A stretch of DNA of 20,721 nucleotides from Chromera velia (taxonomy: Eukaryota; Sar; Chromeraceae): contig JAHBMJ010002269.1 in assembly GCA_018398765.1 (NCBI GenBank), positions 1-20,721 on the forward strand. Reading direction: 5' to 3'. Numbering within the stretch: the stretch's first letter is position 1; each line of letters opens with the position of its first letter. The notes under the pieces are model-generated. The model was given only the letters and a program-made list of their open reading frames with translations. It was not told the DNA's origin and did not search any database. Below, piece after piece: positions 18,944 through 20,721 of the stretch. The position numbers and the translations under genes are program-made.

Positions 18944-20721
18944 ATGGCGGGCCCACGAGTTTTCGTCTTCTGGTTGCTGCTCCTCCTTTCCACCTTGGTT
19001 CATGTTGCCAAATCATGGTGAGTCAGCGAGAGACCTTCTGGACCTGACATCTGACCCCCGCGCGCCATCACGAAAGTGTTGACTGTTGACTGTTGCTGAC
19101 TTTGTGCGTGTCTTCTCCTTGCAGGGTCTTGGTCTCGAAAGACGGAGACATCACGCTCCTGGGCAACATCGAAATCGGTCAGCTGTGCATGAGTGTGTAT
19201 ACGGGCTTGCGTTCCACGTGTGTCACTCTCTGAGATGAGGAGAATGCAAGGCTGTGGAGAAAGGAGGGAAGAGAAGGAAGAAGAAGAGGGCGTTGCAGAG
19301 CGTGGCGTTGGGGTACCGTCTGTCTGGCTTCCCCTTGGAAGCTGGCTTCACCAACCGCAGCCGTTTCCTCAAGGTCTCTCATGCACCCTTCACTTTCACC
19401 TTTTCCTCCCAATCAGAAGACCCACTTCAAAGCTGTCTGCGTATAGATCTCTCCCCTTGGTTTGTGGATACAATTATCTCTCTGCTAATTCTCCTCTTCT
19501 ATTCTCGGACCATACTCCCTCATGAACGTTCTTGCTTCTTGCGCCTTCACACTCCCGGCTCTGGCCGGAACGAAGGCCCCCCTTCGATTGTTCCTCCCCG
19601 CCACACATGATGCATTGAGTATGTAAGGACGTGTATGTTTCATGACTGCATCGCAAGACTCCCTCCAGTGTTCTCTCTGCAAACTTCTCCTAGAAGCAGT
19701 CTTCCCTGGTTCTTCCAGAAAACCTTCGCTTTCTCTCTCTCTTTTCCTTCCACTGCCCCCATCCTTCCGCTCCCCCTCCAAGCTTGGTACGAACGCTCCT
19801 CTCTCTCTGCGCTACCGATTGTTGCCGAGAAAATGAGTCGAGCAAAAGACGAAAGGGGTTCTCTGCAAACCTCACTGACATTCGATTCACCATAAAATCC
19901 TCTGCTTCTGGATTTATGCCTCATGAGCGCACTGTTTGTTGTGTAGAATTCATGAATGTGCAAGCATGTATGATGTTTGTATGTTTATTTGTGCATACAA
20001 CTGCCCCCCCCCCTTCTTTTCCGACAGACCCCAACTACTCGACTAGTCCAAAGGTGGCCCTGAGGAATTCTGGGGTTCGCAAATGGACGATCGTGTCAGA
20101 GAATACACTGGGGGGGAGTTTGGGGTCCTCGCTGTCTCTGACGAGCTTTGCGATGCTTGGGTCGTCGCTGTCGGTGACTGGGTTCACAGAGCTGGGTTCG
20201 TCGCTGTCTCTGACCAGCATGGGACGTTTGGGGTCCTCGCTGTCTCTGACGAGCTTTGCGATGCTTGGGTCGTCGCTGTCGGTGACTGGGTTCACTGAGC
20301 TGGGTTCGTCCCTGTCTCTGACCAGCATGGGGCGTTTGGGGTCCTCGCTGTCTGTAACCAGCTTTGCGATGCTTGGGTCGTCGCTGTCGGTGACTGGGTT
20401 CACTGAGCTGGGTTCGTCGCTGTCTCTGACCAGCATGGGACGTTTGGGGTCCTCGCTTTCTCTGACGAGCTTTGCGATGCTTGGGTCGTCGCTGTCCGTG
20501 ACTGGTTTCACAGAGCTGGGTTCGTCCCTGTCTTTGACAAGCATGGGACGTTTGGGGTCCTCGCTGTCTCTGACCAGCTTTGCGATGCTGGGATCGTCGC
20601 TGTCGGTGACTGGGTTCACTGAGCTGGGTTCGTCGCTGTCTTTGACCAGCATCGGGCGTTTGGGGTCCTCGCTGTCTGTGACGAGCTTTGCGATGCTCGG
20701 TTCGTCGCTGTCGGTGACTGG
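18944..20721 (+). CDS. secreted protein of 12-residue LGSSLSL repeats (partial)
   Basis: Exon 1 (18944-19017) starts MAGPRVFVFWLLLLLSTLVH, a signal peptide. Intron 1 is 19018-19124 (GTGAGT to TTGCAG). Exon 2 (19125-19177) gives VLVSKDGDITLLGNIEI. Intron 2 is 19178-20027 (GTCAGC to CGACAG, 850 nt). Exon 3 begins DPNYSTSPKVALRNSGVRKW and from 20120 runs as tandem repeats to the window end. All junctions keep frame. The DNA repeat is 108 bp, about 5.6 copies. It encodes three 12-residue steps: LGSSLSLTSFAM, LGSSLSVTGFTE, LGSSLSLTSMGR. The alternating small/hydrophobic pattern suggests a beta-solenoid with 12 residues per turn; that is inference. I recall related LGSSLS repeats in dinoflagellate and chromerid proteins of unknown function, probably surface or extracellular. 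It continues past the window, so the C-terminus is unknown. Confidence 0.82.
20120..20721 (+). repeat. 108-bp coding tandem repeat
   Basis: The spacing of the TTTGCGATGCT block is 108 bases (for example 20147 and 20255). Copies differ by only a few bases, so they are recent or kept alike by conversion. The array runs to the right edge of the window. Confidence 0.95.

Noticed and set aside
20035-20652. 205-codon minus-strand acidic repeat protein
   Set aside because: The + strand has a signal peptide exon and two introns in phase with the repeat, so the minus frame is treated as a shadow.

Overview
The window looks like nuclear DNA of a single-celled eukaryote. It has about 50% GC, short GT-AG introns, long non-coding stretches rich in simple repeats, and decayed transposons. 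Three things point to an alveolate, most likely a chromerid alga such as Chromera velia. One gene encodes a GST-like plus EMAPII-like tRNA-binding protein of the kind known as tRip or p43 in apicomplexans. Another encodes a secreted protein built from 12-residue LGSSLSL-type repeats, which I recall from dinoflagellates and chromerids. Overlapping TGCATGCA motifs, an apicomplexan AP2-type site, lie between these two genes. The species assignment is inference and was not checked by search.

Layout. 1-2777: no clear gene; a 225-bp near-perfect palindrome (507-731), a minisatellite of about 36 bp period (1098-1831), a C run and a G run each with an N, and an AT-rich stretch. 2778-8039: a decayed non-LTR retrotransposon on the + strand, with an acidic N-terminal region, reverse transcriptase, zinc knuckle and restriction-like endonuclease (RLE), broken by many frameshifts and stops. 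Its 3' end (7684-8039) recurs as a 5'-truncated copy at 10103-10449. Between the copies lie two possible minus-strand genes and a 24-bp minisatellite. 10868-12839: a 1,972-bp hAT element with an exact 8-bp target duplication (CATCGAAC), short hAT-type terminal inverted repeats and subterminal GATAGTAC motifs. It carries a broken transposase C-terminus on + and a MYND-finger gene on -.

13332-18075 (minus strand): a seven-exon tRip/AIMP-like gene (GST-N, GST-C, Lys/Ala linker, complete EMAPII-type tRNA-binding domain). Its introns hold tetranucleotide arrays, three of which abut 3' splice sites. 18076-18943: an 868-bp divergent intergenic region with five overlapping TGCATGCA sites and a TATA box. 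18944 to the window end: a plus-strand gene with signal peptide, two introns and a 108-bp tandem repeat coding three 12-residue repeats per unit.

The two convincing intact host genes are the tRNA-binding protein and the secreted repeat protein, which are divergently arranged. Everything left of about 12.85 kb is mostly transposon and repeat debris. The most unusual items are the hAT element with an internal MYND gene, the repeat protein whose antisense strand is also open, and the splice-site-associated CTGC/CTGT arrays.
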